DNA of 17,255 nt from CAVSWN01 sp046728115 (lineage in GTDB: Bacteria; Acidobacteriota; Vicinamibacteria; Vicinamibacterales; CAVVIG01): assembly GCA_046728115.1 (NCBI GenBank), contig JBKPDW010000178.1, positions 1 to 17,255 on the forward strand, read 5' to 3'. Below are positions 6,032 through 15,077 of the stretch, piece by piece; within the stretch, counting starts at the first letter, position 1; every line of letters begins with the position of its first letter. The position numbers and the translations under genes are program-made. Under the pieces are notes generated by a model that searched no databases, was not told the origin of the DNA, and was given only the letters and a program-made list of their open reading frames with translations.

Positions 6032-8533
6032 TCACTCGCGCCTGAGCGCCTTCAGCGGGTCCATCCTGGTCGCGCGCCAGGTGGGCATCGACGCGGCGGA
6101 CAATCCCACTGCGGCCATGAAGGCCGCGATCGCGATCAGCGCCACCGGATCCGCGGTCGGGCGGTATAGCGAGATGCCCGGGGCCGGCGCAGTAAAGACT
6201 CGTAGCGCCAGAATCGCTAGCAATGACAGAACCAGGCCTACGCCGGTACCGACACCGACGAGCACGGCGACTTCTTTGGTCACCGTCCAGACCACCTGCG
6301 GGCTTCGCGCGCCAAGCGCCATGCGGATTCCGATCTCGCGCGATCGCCGCGACACCCGAAAGGCGACGACGGCGTAGAGTCCGATGCCGGCCAGGCATAG
6401 ACCGAGCGCTCCGAGTCCACCGAGTAACGTCGCCACTGCTTTCGGCGCGACGAGGGATTCCTCGAGGTATTGCGCCATTGTCTTCGCGGAGACGACAGGT
6501 AATGTGGCATTTACAGCCCGCATCTCCCGCTGCATGGAGCCGACAAGCCCGGCCCCTTCGAGCGACGTCCGTGCGAGCACGGTGTTTGGCGGCAGGTCCC
6601 ACTGTGTGAACGATCTGTAGAACAACTGCGGCGTGGGATCGACGAGATCGCCTTGCAGGTCGGCCGTCCCGGTGTCACGCGCCACGCCAACGACCTCGAA
6701 CCAGGCGTTCGCGTCCTGTTCGAGCCGGAACCGGCGTCCAACCGCATTGACAGCGCCGAAGTACTGTCTGGCCATCGTCTCGCTGATGACTGCGACGCGT
6801 GGCCTGTCCCGGCGATCTCGCTCATCGATCGCCCGGCCGTACAGGATCGGAATGCGCAGCATCTCGAAGAAGCCCGGTCCCGCCCAGATCGCCTCGGCCA
6901 CGACGGCCGGCCCGCCTGCCGTACCGTCGACGACAAGCGGCATGCCTGTGACTTGCATCGGCAGGTCCCGGGTCAGCACGGCGGATTGCACGCCAGGAAT
7001 TACCGCAACCCGGCGTCGAATTTCCTCGAGGACATTTTGCGTCTCCGTCGCGGAGTAGCCGGCGTACCGCGCATCCGTTTCGACCATAGCGACGCCGTCG
7101 ATCGCAAAGCCGACGCGTTGTGCTCGGGAGGCGCTGAGCATCTGAAGGAAGATGCTGGTTCCGCCAAGCAGCACGACCGAAACGGCCACCTGGAACACGA
7201 CGAAAGCATTCTTGAGCGTGAGCCAGCGTTGATCCGCCGATCGCGTCTCGCCATCGTCGCGCAGCGTGGGCACCAGGTCGATCCTGGTGGCCTTGAGCGC
7301 CGGCACGAGGCCGAAAACCACCCCAGTGACGAGAGAGAGCCCGACGGCGAAGATAAGGACCCGGTAATCCAGGCTCAGGTCCACGACGATCGGCAGGTCG
7401 AGCGCGCCGAGCAACCGGATCGTCCACCAGGCCAGGATGCAGCCTGCGATGCCTCCGCCAACGGACAGCAGCAGGCTCTCCATCAGCAGGTGACGAACAA
7501 GCTGTCCGCGCGTCGCGCCCAGCGCCAGTCGGACCGATACTTCCTTCGCACGTGCGGCGCCGCGCACCAGCAACAGCGTGGCCAGGTTGCTGCACGCGAT
7601 GGCGAGCACGAGCCCCACGACCCCGAGCAGCACAAACGCCATCCATCCCAGCACGGCGTCCATCTGCGGGTGGACGCGAACGTCGCTCGTCGCGAACACC
7701 GTGATGCCCTTGCCTGGATCCTCCTTTGGGTACTCAGAGGCCAGTCGCGTGCCCAGGATGCTCATTGCGGCCTGCGCCTGCGCGACGGTGACGCCGTCCC
7801 TGAGACGGGCCTTGACGAAAAAGGCCGCCTCCTCTGGACGCCGTTCCAGAACACGTGGCGGCGCCCCCAACGCCGGAAGCGACGAGATCGGCAGCCAGAA
7901 GTCGGTGACGATGCCGATATTGAGTGTGCCGTTGTGGCCGGCAGGGCCAACGCCGACGATCGTGACCGGCACGCCTTCGATCCGGATAGTGCGGCCGATC
8001 ACGGACGGATCCCCGCGGAATTTCCTCGTCCAGGTTTGATGCCCTAGTACCGCCACCACTTCGGCACCACGCGTGTCTTCTGCCGCAGTGAACCAGCGTC
8101 CGAGCGACGGGCGAAGACCCAGGACAGAGAGATACGTCGCGGTCGTGTGCTCGACTACTGCGTGCCGCAGCGTACCCTCATACTGGTAGTTCACGCCCCG
8201 CGGGACAAGTGCGGCCGTTGTGCTCGCAAAGACGTCGGTGTATTCCGCCATGTCCAGATAGGCCGGATACGAGTTCGCATCCATGCCTCCTGGGTTTGCA
8301 GCGTTCTGATAGATGTCGACTAGACGATCGGGCTCCGCGACCAGCGATTCGCGGAAGAGCGCCGCGTTGATGACGCTGAAGCTGGCAGTGTTGGCACCGA
8401 TGCCGAGACCGAGGATGAGAACGGCGGCAGCCGTGAACCGCCAGTCCCGCACGAGTCTCCGCACGCCGTGCTCAGTGTCCCGTATGAGCGCGTCAACGGT
8501 AGGTGTGCCGTGCAGGAATCGCATGCCTTTCAT
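6032..8533 (-). CDS. ADOP-type ABC transporter permease (MacB/FtsX fold, duplicated, 833 aa)
   Basis: The protein has the layout of the Acidobacterial duplicated orphan permease family. A first helix lies near residues 33-56 (AAAVLILGLGIGANTASF), followed by a MacB-type periplasmic domain (about 60-290, including DPSVIGRTIRIEGVPVTIVG near 175-194). A first FtsX-type three-helix block lies near 295-410, and a second half repeats periplasmic domain plus helices to the end. The FtsX signature occurs twice, as EVSVRLALGATRGQLVRHLL (331-350) and SREIGIRMALGARSPQVV in the last 120 residues. It ends WRATRMDPLKALRRE, usual for the family. The start ATG 8533-8531 lies one base after the esterase stop, with AAGGAG at 8538-8543 inside the esterase gene. 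No ATPase gene is visible nearby, as is normal for ADOP genes. The substrate is unknown. Confidence 0.92.
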   Translation of the reverse strand: MKGMRFLHGTPTVDALIRDTEHGVRRLVRDWRFTAAAVLILGLGIGANTASFSVINAALFRESLVAEPDRLVDIYQNAANPGGMDANSYPAYLDMAEYTDVFASTTAALVPRGVNYQYEGTLRHAVVEHTTATYLSVLGLRPSLGRWFTAAEDTRGAEVVAVLGHQTWTRKFRGDPSVIGRTIRIEGVPVTIVGVGPAGHNGTLNIGIVTDFWLPISSLPALGAPPRVLERRPEEAAFFVKARLRDGVTVAQAQAAMSILGTRLASEYPKEDPGKGITVFATSDVRVHPQMDAVLGWMAFVLLGVVGLVLAIACSNLATLLLVRGAARAKEVSVRLALGATRGQLVRHLLMESLLLSVGGGIAGCILAWWTIRLLGALDLPIVVDLSLDYRVLIFAVGLSLVTGVVFGLVPALKATRIDLVPTLRDDGETRSADQRWLTLKNAFVVFQVAVSVVLLGGTSIFLQMLSASRAQRVGFAIDGVAMVETDARYAGYSATETQNVLEEIRRRVAVIPGVQSAVLTRDLPMQVTGMPLVVDGTAGGPAVVAEAIWAGPGFFEMLRIPILYGRAIDERDRRDRPRVAVISETMARQYFGAVNAVGRRFRLEQDANAWFEVVGVARDTGTADLQGDLVDPTPQLFYRSFTQWDLPPNTVLARTSLEGAGLVGSMQREMRAVNATLPVVSAKTMAQYLEESLVAPKAVATLLGGLGALGLCLAGIGLYAVVAFRVSRRSREIGIRMALGARSPQVVWTVTKEVAVLVGVGTGVGLVLSLLAILALRVFTAPAPGISLYRPTADPVALIAIAAFMAAVGLSAASMPTWRATRMDPLKALRRE

Positions 8534-8534
8534 T

Positions 8535-10139
8535 TCACTCCTTCAGGCTCGCCAGAATTTTCGCGTACAGCTTGTCGTAGATCGCGAGTCGCCGCGGATC
8601 CGGCGTTTCTTTGATGTCGCCGATAATCATGGGCGCGACGTTCGCGTCGCTGAACGCCGGCCAGCGCGGCAGGCCTTTGCCGTTCGGATCGCCCGTCCGT
8701 GCGAAGTTAACCCAATAGGACGACACCCTTTCGGCGAACGCGCGCTCTGACGCCGACGCCGAGGCCAGGTCGGGCGAGCTCGCGTCCGGATACACTCGCG
8801 GTGGACGGAGATTGTTGAACACATACGGGATTTCCACCGTGTGCGTTGCTTTTAGATTTCGAGCGGTCGGCGCATACGGCGGCTCGTGCGTGAAGAAATA
8901 CCAATATGCGCGTTGCCCGCGCTTCGCCTGCAGACTCGCGTACAGGCGCATGTGCCACGCCATTTCGTCGCGGAACGACATCTGTGACGAGCGCGTCGCC
9001 TCCTCATCTGAACTACCCGGATAGAGCTTCATGTAGTCGTCGGCCAGATCGCCCCAGCGCTGGCGCACACGGCTCGTCCATGCCGTGGCCGTCGTATTGC
9101 CGGCAAAGGTGCCTTCGTCCTTGTTCGATCCGACGAGCACGTCCACCGGTTGCTGCCGACCCCGCGCAAAGGTCAGCGACTCGTCCGAGGCGATGATGAA
9201 ACCGTCGACAATCATGCCGGCGCCGATGAACGCTCGCGAGATCTCTTCCGTGGATTTTGTGCGAAGCTCGGCGATCGGCATCAACGGCGGCGGCGGCGCG
9301 CCCCGTCGTCCCACCGGCTGCTCAGCCTGCTGCCGCGTGCGCATCGGCGCCATGCCGAGGCCCATCCAGGCGCCGCTTTCTGAAATAGCACGACGGAACA
9401 GGCCCGCTGTGCGCGGTGAGCCGACGAGGCCGGCGGATATCGCCGCGCCGGCCGATTCGCCGAAGATCGTCACGTTGCGCGGGTCGCCGCCAAAGCCTGC
9501 GATATTGGTCTGCACCCATTTCAGCGCGGCGATCGTATCCATCAGCGCCTGATTGCCCGACGCGTTGTGTCCCGACTCCTCGGTCAGCTCGGGATGCGAA
9601 AAGAACCCGAACGGACCAAGCCGGTAATTGAACGTGACGACGACCACGCCGCGGCGCGCAAGCGCTTCGCCGTCGTTATGAGGACTCGAGCCCGCGCCTT
9701 CGGTGTACGCGCCGCCGAAGATCCAGCACATTACCGGGCGGCGCTCTGAGGCTGATTGAGCGGCTGTCCACACGTTTAGAGACAGGCAGTCCTCGCTCGT
9801 CGCCGGCGAGTCGGGAAGATCGACGGAGACGTTCAGACGTCCCACGCCCTTCGGCTGCACACAGACGTCACCGAATGTGTCGGCTTTACGGACGCCGGTC
9901 CACTTCGCGACTGGCTGCGGCGCGCGCCACCGCAGCTCGCCGACGGGCGGGGCAGCGAACGGAATGCCCTTGAACACGCGAACGCCAGGCGCCGCTGCCG
10001 ACGTGCCGGACAGCAGGCCCGCGTCGGTCTTGACCACCTCAGGGACGACCGCGTGCGAACCGCCCACGATCGCGAGCGTGGCGGCGAACACGACCGCTGT
10101 TACTGCGATCCCGTCGCTTTGTAATCCTGTTATCTTCAT
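8535..10139 (-). CDS. Secreted type-B carboxylesterase/lipase
   Basis: I chose ATG 10139 (MKITGLQSDG, 534 aa) because it gives a normal signal peptide with a hydrophobic stretch ending near GGSHA. A GTG at 10172 would add 11 polar residues, and neither has a strong ribosome binding site. The alpha/beta-hydrolase type-B hallmarks are present: GIPFAAPPVGELRW near 58-71, EDCLSLNVW near 116-124 and the oxyanion loop FGGAY near 141-145. The nucleophile elbow GESAGA puts Ser at about 229; the acid is probably Glu about 342 in NKDEGTF, and the base His about 433 in THTVEIPYVF. It hydrolyses carboxylic esters, probably outside the cytoplasm; the substrate is unknown. The insertion VGRRGAPPPPLMP near 276-288 is proline-rich. 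It is followed after one base by the ADOP permease, and is divergent from the PQQ-type dehydrogenase. Confidence 0.92.
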   Translation of the reverse strand: MKITGLQSDGIAVTAVVFAATLAIVGGSHAVVPEVVKTDAGLLSGTSAAAPGVRVFKGIPFAAPPVGELRWRAPQPVAKWTGVRKADTFGDVCVQPKGVGRLNVSVDLPDSPATSEDCLSLNVWTAAQSASERRPVMCWIFGGAYTEGAGSSPHNDGEALARRGVVVVTFNYRLGPFGFFSHPELTEESGHNASGNQALMDTIAALKWVQTNIAGFGGDPRNVTIFGESAGAAISAGLVGSPRTAGLFRRAISESGAWMGLGMAPMRTRQQAEQPVGRRGAPPPPLMPIAELRTKSTEEISRAFIGAGMIVDGFIIASDESLTFARGRQQPVDVLVGSNKDEGTFAGNTTATAWTSRVRQRWGDLADDYMKLYPGSSDEEATRSSQMSFRDEMAWHMRLYASLQAKRGQRAYWYFFTHEPPYAPTARNLKATHTVEIPYVFNNLRPPRVYPDASSPDLASASASERAFAERVSSYWVNFARTGDPNGKGLPRWPAFSDANVAPMIIGDIKETPDPRRLAIYDKLYAKILASLKE

Positions 10140-10216
10140 TGCATTCGTATCGTCGCCGATGATCTGTCCCACGCGTCCGTGATAGTTTACCGGCCGGCAT
10201 TCGACAGAGGATCTCC

Positions 10217-11524
10217 ATGAGAGAGATGCAGGTATCGGCGGTTCTGATCGCGGTCGCTATGGCTGTCGCAGGCGGGCAGCAAGCGCCGCCGCAGCTGTCG
10301 CCCGAGACCGAAGAACTGGCGAAGCGATTCCCGTATCCGGTGATCCGCGATCTGCGCGGCGTCTTACCGCCAGGCCCGCGGCCGCTGCCATCGCCGCCGC
10401 TCGGCAACGGTCCCTGGGTCTACTCCACGTTCGAGCAGCGTGACATCAAGGTGAGCGTGGTCGCTCAAGGGCTCTCGCATCCGTGGAGTCTTGAATTTCT
10501 ACCCGACGGCAGCATCCTCATCACCGAGCGGGCCGGACGTCTTCGCATCGTCCGCAACGGCGTGCTCGATCCGACGCCGGTGGCGGGCACTCCGCGAGTG
10601 CTCTCGCGCGGCACGATGGCGGGGCTGATGGACATCGCGCTCCATCCGAATTTCGCGCAGACCAGGTGGATCTACATCTCGTATCACAAACCGCTCGCGC
10701 CCGGAGTCGCGGCGAACTCCGTCCTGCGCGGCACGTGGGACGGCACAGCCCTGAGGGATGTCCAGGACGTGTTCGTCTCCGACGACGTGGATACCGAGGC
10801 ATCGCGCATCGTGTTCGGCACAGACGGGATGTTGTACATGGGCATCGGCGGACCGGGCACCGGACCGCACGTCAGCGTCGACCGCGCCCAGCACACCAAC
10901 GATCTTGCCGGCAAGGTCCTGCGCCTGCGAGACGATGGCAGCGTGCCGCCGGACAATCCGTTCCTCGGCAAGGCCGGGTACAAACTGGCGATCTTCACGC
11001 TCGGCCACCGCGTGCAACTTGGACTGGCCGTCAATCCGTACACGAACGAGATTTGGGAGCACGAAAACGGCCCGAACGGCGGCGACGAATTGAACGTGCT
11101 GAAGCCGGGCCGCAACTACGGCTGGCCAATCGTCAGCTACGGCCGCGACTACAACGGCGCGCGCCTTCCACCCTCGGCGCCGGACTTCGAGGACCCGGTC
11201 GTCTTCTGGGTGCCGTCGATTGCAGCCTCGGGCCTGATGTTTTACACCGGCGATCGTTTTCCAGGCTGGAAGCGCAACGCGTTCGTAGGTGGGATGCGCG
11301 AAGGCGAAGTGGCGCCGACGGGGCAGCTCCAGCGGATCGTGTTCAACGACAAATGGGAAGAGCTGCGGCGGGAGTCGCTGCTACGCGACCTCCATCAGCG
11401 TGTGCGGGACGTACGGCAGGGTCCCGACGGGTTGCTCTATCTGCTGACCGACGAGGATCCGGCGGCGCTGCTCAGGATCGAGCCGGTCTCGCCGGCTTCC
11501 GGCGTCACACGTCCGTCGCGATAA
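10217..11524 (+). CDS. PQQ-type sugar dehydrogenase (GSDH family, YliI-like)
   Basis: The ATG at 10217 follows AGAGGA. MREMQVSAVLIAVAMAVAGG is a likely signal peptide (an alternative start is ATG 10229), so the 435-aa product is probably exported. The body is a six-bladed beta-propeller of the glucose/sorbosone dehydrogenase family. Seen in order are LSHPWSLEFLPDGSILITER (about 86-105), GLMDIALHPNF (136-146), AGKVLRLRDDGSVPPDNPF (231-249), and GHRVQLGLAVNP leading into WEHENGPNGGDELNVLKPG and NYGWP (263-304). Relatives oxidise aldose sugars with PQQ in the periplasm. The family consensus is GHRNxQGL; here it reads GHRVQLGL, so cofactor binding should be checked. About 40 residues between signal and propeller are proline-rich linker. 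It is 51 bp upstream of glnA, but that gene has its own strong site. Confidence 0.87.
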   Translation: MREMQVSAVLIAVAMAVAGGQQAPPQLSPETEELAKRFPYPVIRDLRGVLPPGPRPLPSPPLGNGPWVYSTFEQRDIKVSVVAQGLSHPWSLEFLPDGSILITERAGRLRIVRNGVLDPTPVAGTPRVLSRGTMAGLMDIALHPNFAQTRWIYISYHKPLAPGVAANSVLRGTWDGTALRDVQDVFVSDDVDTEASRIVFGTDGMLYMGIGGPGTGPHVSVDRAQHTNDLAGKVLRLRDDGSVPPDNPFLGKAGYKLAIFTLGHRVQLGLAVNPYTNEIWEHENGPNGGDELNVLKPGRNYGWPIVSYGRDYNGARLPPSAPDFEDPVVFWVPSIAASGLMFYTGDRFPGWKRNAFVGGMREGEVAPTGQLQRIVFNDKWEELRRESLLRDLHQRVRDVRQGPDGLLYLLTDEDPAALLRIEPVSPASGVTRPSR

Positions 11525-11575
11525 TGTACCGGACTCTTACCTCGCGCACGACCGATTGGACGAGGAGGGCTTGTT

Positions 11576-12994
11576 ATGACTGCAGACGATTTCTTCTCGA
11601 TCGCAAAGAAGCACCAGGCCGAGATGGTCGATCTGAAATTCGTCGACATGCTCGGTACGTGGCAACATTGTTCCTTTCCGATCGATTTGTGGGACGCCGA
11701 CACCTTCACGGAGGGTCTCGGCTTCGACGGATCATCGATTCGCGGCTGGATGGGCATCCACGAGTCCGACATGCTCGCGGTGCCGGATGCCGCAACCACG
11801 TGCCTGGACCCGTTTTTCGCGAAGCCAACGGTCAGCGTCATCGCGAATATCGTGGATCCCGTCACCGGAAAGAACTTCACCCGCGATCCGCGACACGTCG
11901 CACAGAAAGCCGAAGCCTATCTGAAAGAGTCGGGCATCGCCGACACGTGCAACATCGGCCCTGAACCCGAATTCTTCATCTTCGATGAGGTTCGCTACGA
12001 GCAGAACCAGCACAAGGGTTATTACGAGATCGATTCCGCCGAAGGGGCGTGGAATACGGCGCGCATCGAGGAGCCGAACCTGGGGTACAAGCCGAGCTTC
12101 AAAGGGGGCTACTTCCCGGTGAGTCCAACCGACACCTACCAGGACCTGCGCGGCGAGATGGTGTACGAGATGCGGAAGATCGGCATCATCGTCGAAGCGC
12201 ACCATCATGAAGTGGCGACCGCCGGCCAGAGCGAGATCGACATGCAGTTTCAGCCGCTGCTCAAGATGGCCGATCAGTTCATGTGGTACAAGTACATCTG
12301 CAAGAACGTCGCACGGCGTCACGGCAAGACGGTGACCTTCATGGCGAAGCCGATTTTCGAAGACAACGGCAGCGGCATGCACACGCACACATCGTTGTGG
12401 AAAGCTGGAAAGCCGCTGTTCGCGGGAAACGGGTACGCCGGCTTGAGTGACATCGGTTTGTGTGCTGCAGGCGGCCTCCTGAAGCATGCGCCGGCGCTCC
12501 TCGCATTTGCCGCACCGACGACGAACTCGTACCGCCGTCTCGTTCCGGGATTCGAGGCGCCTGTCAACCTGGCGTTGTCGGCGCGGAACCGGTCGGCTTC
12601 GATCCGAATTCCGATGTATTCAAAGAGCCCGAAGGCCAAGCGGCTGGAATTCCGCTGTCCGGATCCGAGCTGCAACGGATATCTCGCCTGGTCCGCCATG
12701 TTGATGGCGATGCTCGACGGCATACAGAACAAGATCAGTCCGGGCGACCCGCTCGATCGCGACATATACGAGATGACCAGTGCGGAAATGAAACACATGG
12801 GTGTTCGAACGACACCCGGTTCGCTCGAGGAGGCCATCAACGCTCTGGACCAGGACCATGCATTCCTGTTGCGCGGCGAGGTGTTTACCGAGGATCTCGT
12901 CCAGACGTGGATCGCGTACAAACGCGACAAGGAACTCGATCCGATTCGACTGCGGCCGCATCCGCACGAGTTCTATCTCTATTACGACAACTGA
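11576..12994 (+). CDS. glnA: Glutamine synthetase, type I
   Basis: The ATG at 11576 follows a strong GAGGAGGG (11562-11569). The 472-aa length is normal for GSI. The enzyme makes glutamine from glutamate, ammonia and ATP in the cytoplasm as a dodecamer. Motifs in order are GLGFDGSSIRGW (47-58), GPEPEFFIFD with metal-ligand glutamates (128-137), EAHHHEVATAGQSEIDMQF (207-225), the ATP-binding NGSGMHTHTSLW (264-275), RLVPGFEAPVNLALSARNRS (321-340) and RLEFRCPDPSCNGYLAWSAM (356-375). Tyr398 in DRDIYEMT aligns with the tyrosine that GlnE adenylylates in E. coli (NLYDLP), so covalent control is possible. Neither glnB nor ntr genes are in the window. It is convergent with the ATP-grasp gene. Confidence 0.96.
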   Translation: MTADDFFSIAKKHQAEMVDLKFVDMLGTWQHCSFPIDLWDADTFTEGLGFDGSSIRGWMGIHESDMLAVPDAATTCLDPFFAKPTVSVIANIVDPVTGKNFTRDPRHVAQKAEAYLKESGIADTCNIGPEPEFFIFDEVRYEQNQHKGYYEIDSAEGAWNTARIEEPNLGYKPSFKGGYFPVSPTDTYQDLRGEMVYEMRKIGIIVEAHHHEVATAGQSEIDMQFQPLLKMADQFMWYKYICKNVARRHGKTVTFMAKPIFEDNGSGMHTHTSLWKAGKPLFAGNGYAGLSDIGLCAAGGLLKHAPALLAFAAPTTNSYRRLVPGFEAPVNLALSARNRSASIRIPMYSKSPKAKRLEFRCPDPSCNGYLAWSAMLMAMLDGIQNKISPGDPLDRDIYEMTSAEMKHMGVRTTPGSLEEAINALDQDHAFLLRGEVFTEDLVQTWIAYKRDKELDPIRLRPHPHEFYLYYDN

Positions 12995-13106
12995 CCCTGA
13001 CGAACCGAAGGTAACCCTCGCTGTCGCCACGCGGCGGGACGGAATCGGCTCGCATTCAGAGTCGCCGCCGACGCGGCTCGGCCCAGCCGTAGAGGAGAAG
13101 AGGTGT

Positions 13107-13120
13107 CCGGCCTCAGCCGG
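13107..13120. terminator. Weak hairpin at the convergent end of glnA and the ATP-grasp gene
   Basis: CCGGC-CTCA-GCCGG forms a five-bp stem with a four-base loop, overlapping the minus-strand stop codon of the ATP-grasp gene (13115-13113). A similar small dyad GCCGC-CGAC-GCGGC lies at 13064-13077. Neither has a T-run. They may help end transcription, but in DNA this GC-rich such dyads also arise by chance. Confidence 0.25.
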
Positions 13121-14090
13121 CCCGTGCTCGAACCGCGGCGAGTTGCTGCGTCAGAAAATCGACGACGCGCTCGAACGGGTCGAGGCCGAACGCGGCGGCG
13201 ACCGACGGCCGTAGGTTGGAATTCGCGTTGATGTCGTAGAACACGCGCCGGTCCTCCGTCTCCAGGTATTCGATTGCCCCGACATCCAGTTTCGCCGCGC
13301 GGACGATTCGCTTCGCGGTTTCCACTGCGTCGTTCGGCACGTCGGGGAACGGATAGAACTCCACCGGCGGTGCCACGACCAGGCTCTGCTGAGGAGGCAC
13401 CTCGCACGAACCGGCGCCTTCGTCCGGGTTGCAGACGGGCGACGGACACAGATTGAACCGTCCGTGCGTCACCACGCGCATCGAGTAGAGGAGCTCGCCG
13501 CCGACAAACTCGAGCCGGACGATGCCGCGATCGGGATCGTGGGGCAGATATTCCTGCAGCAGGAACAGGTTGTCCGGCAGCCACACGCCTGGATCGGCGG
13601 CAAAGACCGCTTCCACGTGATCGAGCGATTCGACCACCTGAATGCGCGCGCCGCTGCCGCCCTGGTCCGGCTTGAGCAGCGCCGGCCAGCCGATGTCGGA
13701 GGCGTGGACGCGGAGCGCCGACACGTCGTTGAACGTGATCGAACGCGGGCAGTCGATGCCGAGCGTGCGGAGCAGCGTCGCTTGCGCGCTCTTGCTCAAT
13801 TCGAGCGCAAACACATCGGCGCCGTTCAGCACGCGTGCGCCGAGCAAGTCGAGCGACCGCATGAACGCGAGCGCCAACGGCACGGCACGTGTGTTTCCAC
13901 GGATGTAGGCACTCGGGCTCGCCTGGTTGAAGTAGAGCGGAGCGCGCGGCTTCTCAATATTGCTGAATGCGGCGCGCGTGAGGGCGAACGGCTCGTACGC
14001 GACGCCTCGGCGCCCCAGCGCCGCGAAAAGCGGCTTCTGCCACTCGGGATGTTCGTGAAGGACGATGAGTTCGGGCGCGGTTGTCGACAT
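13113..14090 (-). CDS. ATP-grasp domain protein, RimK/glutathione-synthetase-like
   Basis: I chose ATG 14090 (MSTTAPELIV, 325 aa) over a TTG at 14117; the site GGTGG before it is weak. The first 100 residues look like a pre-ATP-grasp domain (ELIVLHEHPEWQKPLFAAL). ATP-grasp features are ELSKSAQATLLRTLGI (about 97-112), WPALLKPDQGGSGARI with the nucleotide-binding lysine and glycine loop (135-150), LLQEYLP (177-183), RLEFVGGELLYSMRVV (192-207) and the metal-binding DINANSNLRPS (286-296). Members join an acid to an amine or thiol using ATP via acyl phosphate; the substrates are unknown. Between about 215 and 229 lies a CxxxxC plus C segment (NLCPSPVCNPDEGAGSC) not usual for RimK. The neighbours give no pathway clue. 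Confidence 0.85.
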   Translation of the reverse strand: MSTTAPELIVLHEHPEWQKPLFAALGRRGVAYEPFALTRAAFSNIEKPRAPLYFNQASPSAYIRGNTRAVPLALAFMRSLDLLGARVLNGADVFALELSKSAQATLLRTLGIDCPRSITFNDVSALRVHASDIGWPALLKPDQGGSGARIQVVESLDHVEAVFAADPGVWLPDNLFLLQEYLPHDPDRGIVRLEFVGGELLYSMRVVTHGRFNLCPSPVCNPDEGAGSCEVPPQQSLVVAPPVEFYPFPDVPNDAVETAKRIVRAAKLDVGAIEYLETEDRRVFYDINANSNLRPSVAAAFGLDPFERVVDFLTQQLAAVRARAG

Positions 14091-14324
14091 GATTGGCCGC
14101 CACCCATCGTGGCACAATCGCGGGCCATGATACGAGTCCGCCGATCGCCGCGACAGACGCGCACGATGTTGCAGAGAGGAGCGTAGGTCCTGTATGGATG
14201 CCGGTGCGCGTCATGGGGTGACCGTCGCGTCTCGCTTCCGGGAGAATTCGTGGTGCTATTCTTTGTGCGTCGTGCTGCCGTGTCGCTGGTTGGCTCTCGT
14301 GATCGACTACAGGAGGCACGCCCG

Positions 14325-15014
14325 ATGAAGGCCTTCCGCTGCGTCGTCACTCTGAGTGCGCTCGTCCCCGCACTCGCTGGATGTGGACACCCTCGCTCGT
14401 CGCCACCGATCGCCAACTTGTTCGACGTGCAGCGCCAGGTCGAGCAGTACATTGCCTCCGGTCGGTACGAAGCAAACGTCGCGAAGGTCGCTGCGCAGGC
14501 GCAGGCTTATGTCGAGCAGCGGGCGGCGAAGGTCGTCCGGCCGGCAATCGTTCTCGATATCGACGAAACATCGTTGTCCAACTGGCCGGCGTACAAGGCG
14601 AACGGGTGGGGGCGCGTCGTCGCTGGCGAGTGCAGCCTCGAGCCGGGTCCGTGCGGACTCCGAGCGTGGCAGGCTTCGGGACAGTCGAAGGCGCTGGTGC
14701 CCACACTCGCGCTCGTGACGCGGGCGAGGGCCCTCGGCGTCGCAGTCTTCTTCATCAGCGCCCGTCCGCACTCACTGCTCGAGGCGACCGAGCGGAACCT
14801 CCGCGAGCAGGGCTATGCGTGGGACGAGGTCATCGTTCTTCCCGAGGGCGCCAGTTTCGCCAGCGCCGTGGATTTCAAAGCACCGGAACGAAAGAAGATC
14901 GCAGAGCGGGGATTCACGATTCTCCTGGCCATGGGCGATCAGGAAAGCGATCTTACGGGGGGCTATGCCGAACGGACATTCAAGCTGCCCAATCCGGTGT
15001 ACTTCCTGCCATAA
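14325..15014 (+). CDS. HAD-superfamily acid phosphatase lipoprotein (class B/C, e(P4)-like)
   Basis: AGGAGG at 14311-14316 sets the start at ATG 14325 (MKAFRC), not the upstream GTG at 14250; this gives 229 aa. MKAFRCVVTLSALVPALAGC is a lipoprotein signal with lipobox LAGC, so Cys20 is the likely lipidated residue and the protein is membrane-anchored outside the cytoplasm. HAD motif I is VLDIDETSLSN (nucleophile Asp78, Asp80). Motif II is FFISARP (Ser145), motif III is probably Lys185 or Lys190 in FKAPERKK, and motif IV is GDQESDL (Asp205, Asp209). This is the acid phosphatase family Pfam Acid_phosphat_B, whose members release phosphate from nucleotides and other monoesters in the periplasm or at the surface. 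It is divergent from the ATP-grasp gene. Confidence 0.9.
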   Translation: MKAFRCVVTLSALVPALAGCGHPRSSPPIANLFDVQRQVEQYIASGRYEANVAKVAAQAQAYVEQRAAKVVRPAIVLDIDETSLSNWPAYKANGWGRVVAGECSLEPGPCGLRAWQASGQSKALVPTLALVTRARALGVAVFFISARPHSLLEATERNLREQGYAWDEVIVLPEGASFASAVDFKAPERKKIAERGFTILLAMGDQESDLTGGYAERTFKLPNPVYFLP

Positions 15015-15077
15015 TCCGCACGCACCTGATCGACGTAATCAGCGCACGCCGGTGCGAGTGATATCCTCTCGAGCCAG

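Noticed and set aside
6653..8047. 464-codon plus-strand frame opposite the ADOP permease
   Set aside because: Composition rich in R, H, D and Q with no domain pattern; the opposite strand is a clear permease.
11576..12994. Possible nitrogen-regulation cluster around glnA
   Set aside because: No glnB, ntrB/ntrC or amt gene lies within the window, and the neighbours are unrelated in function.
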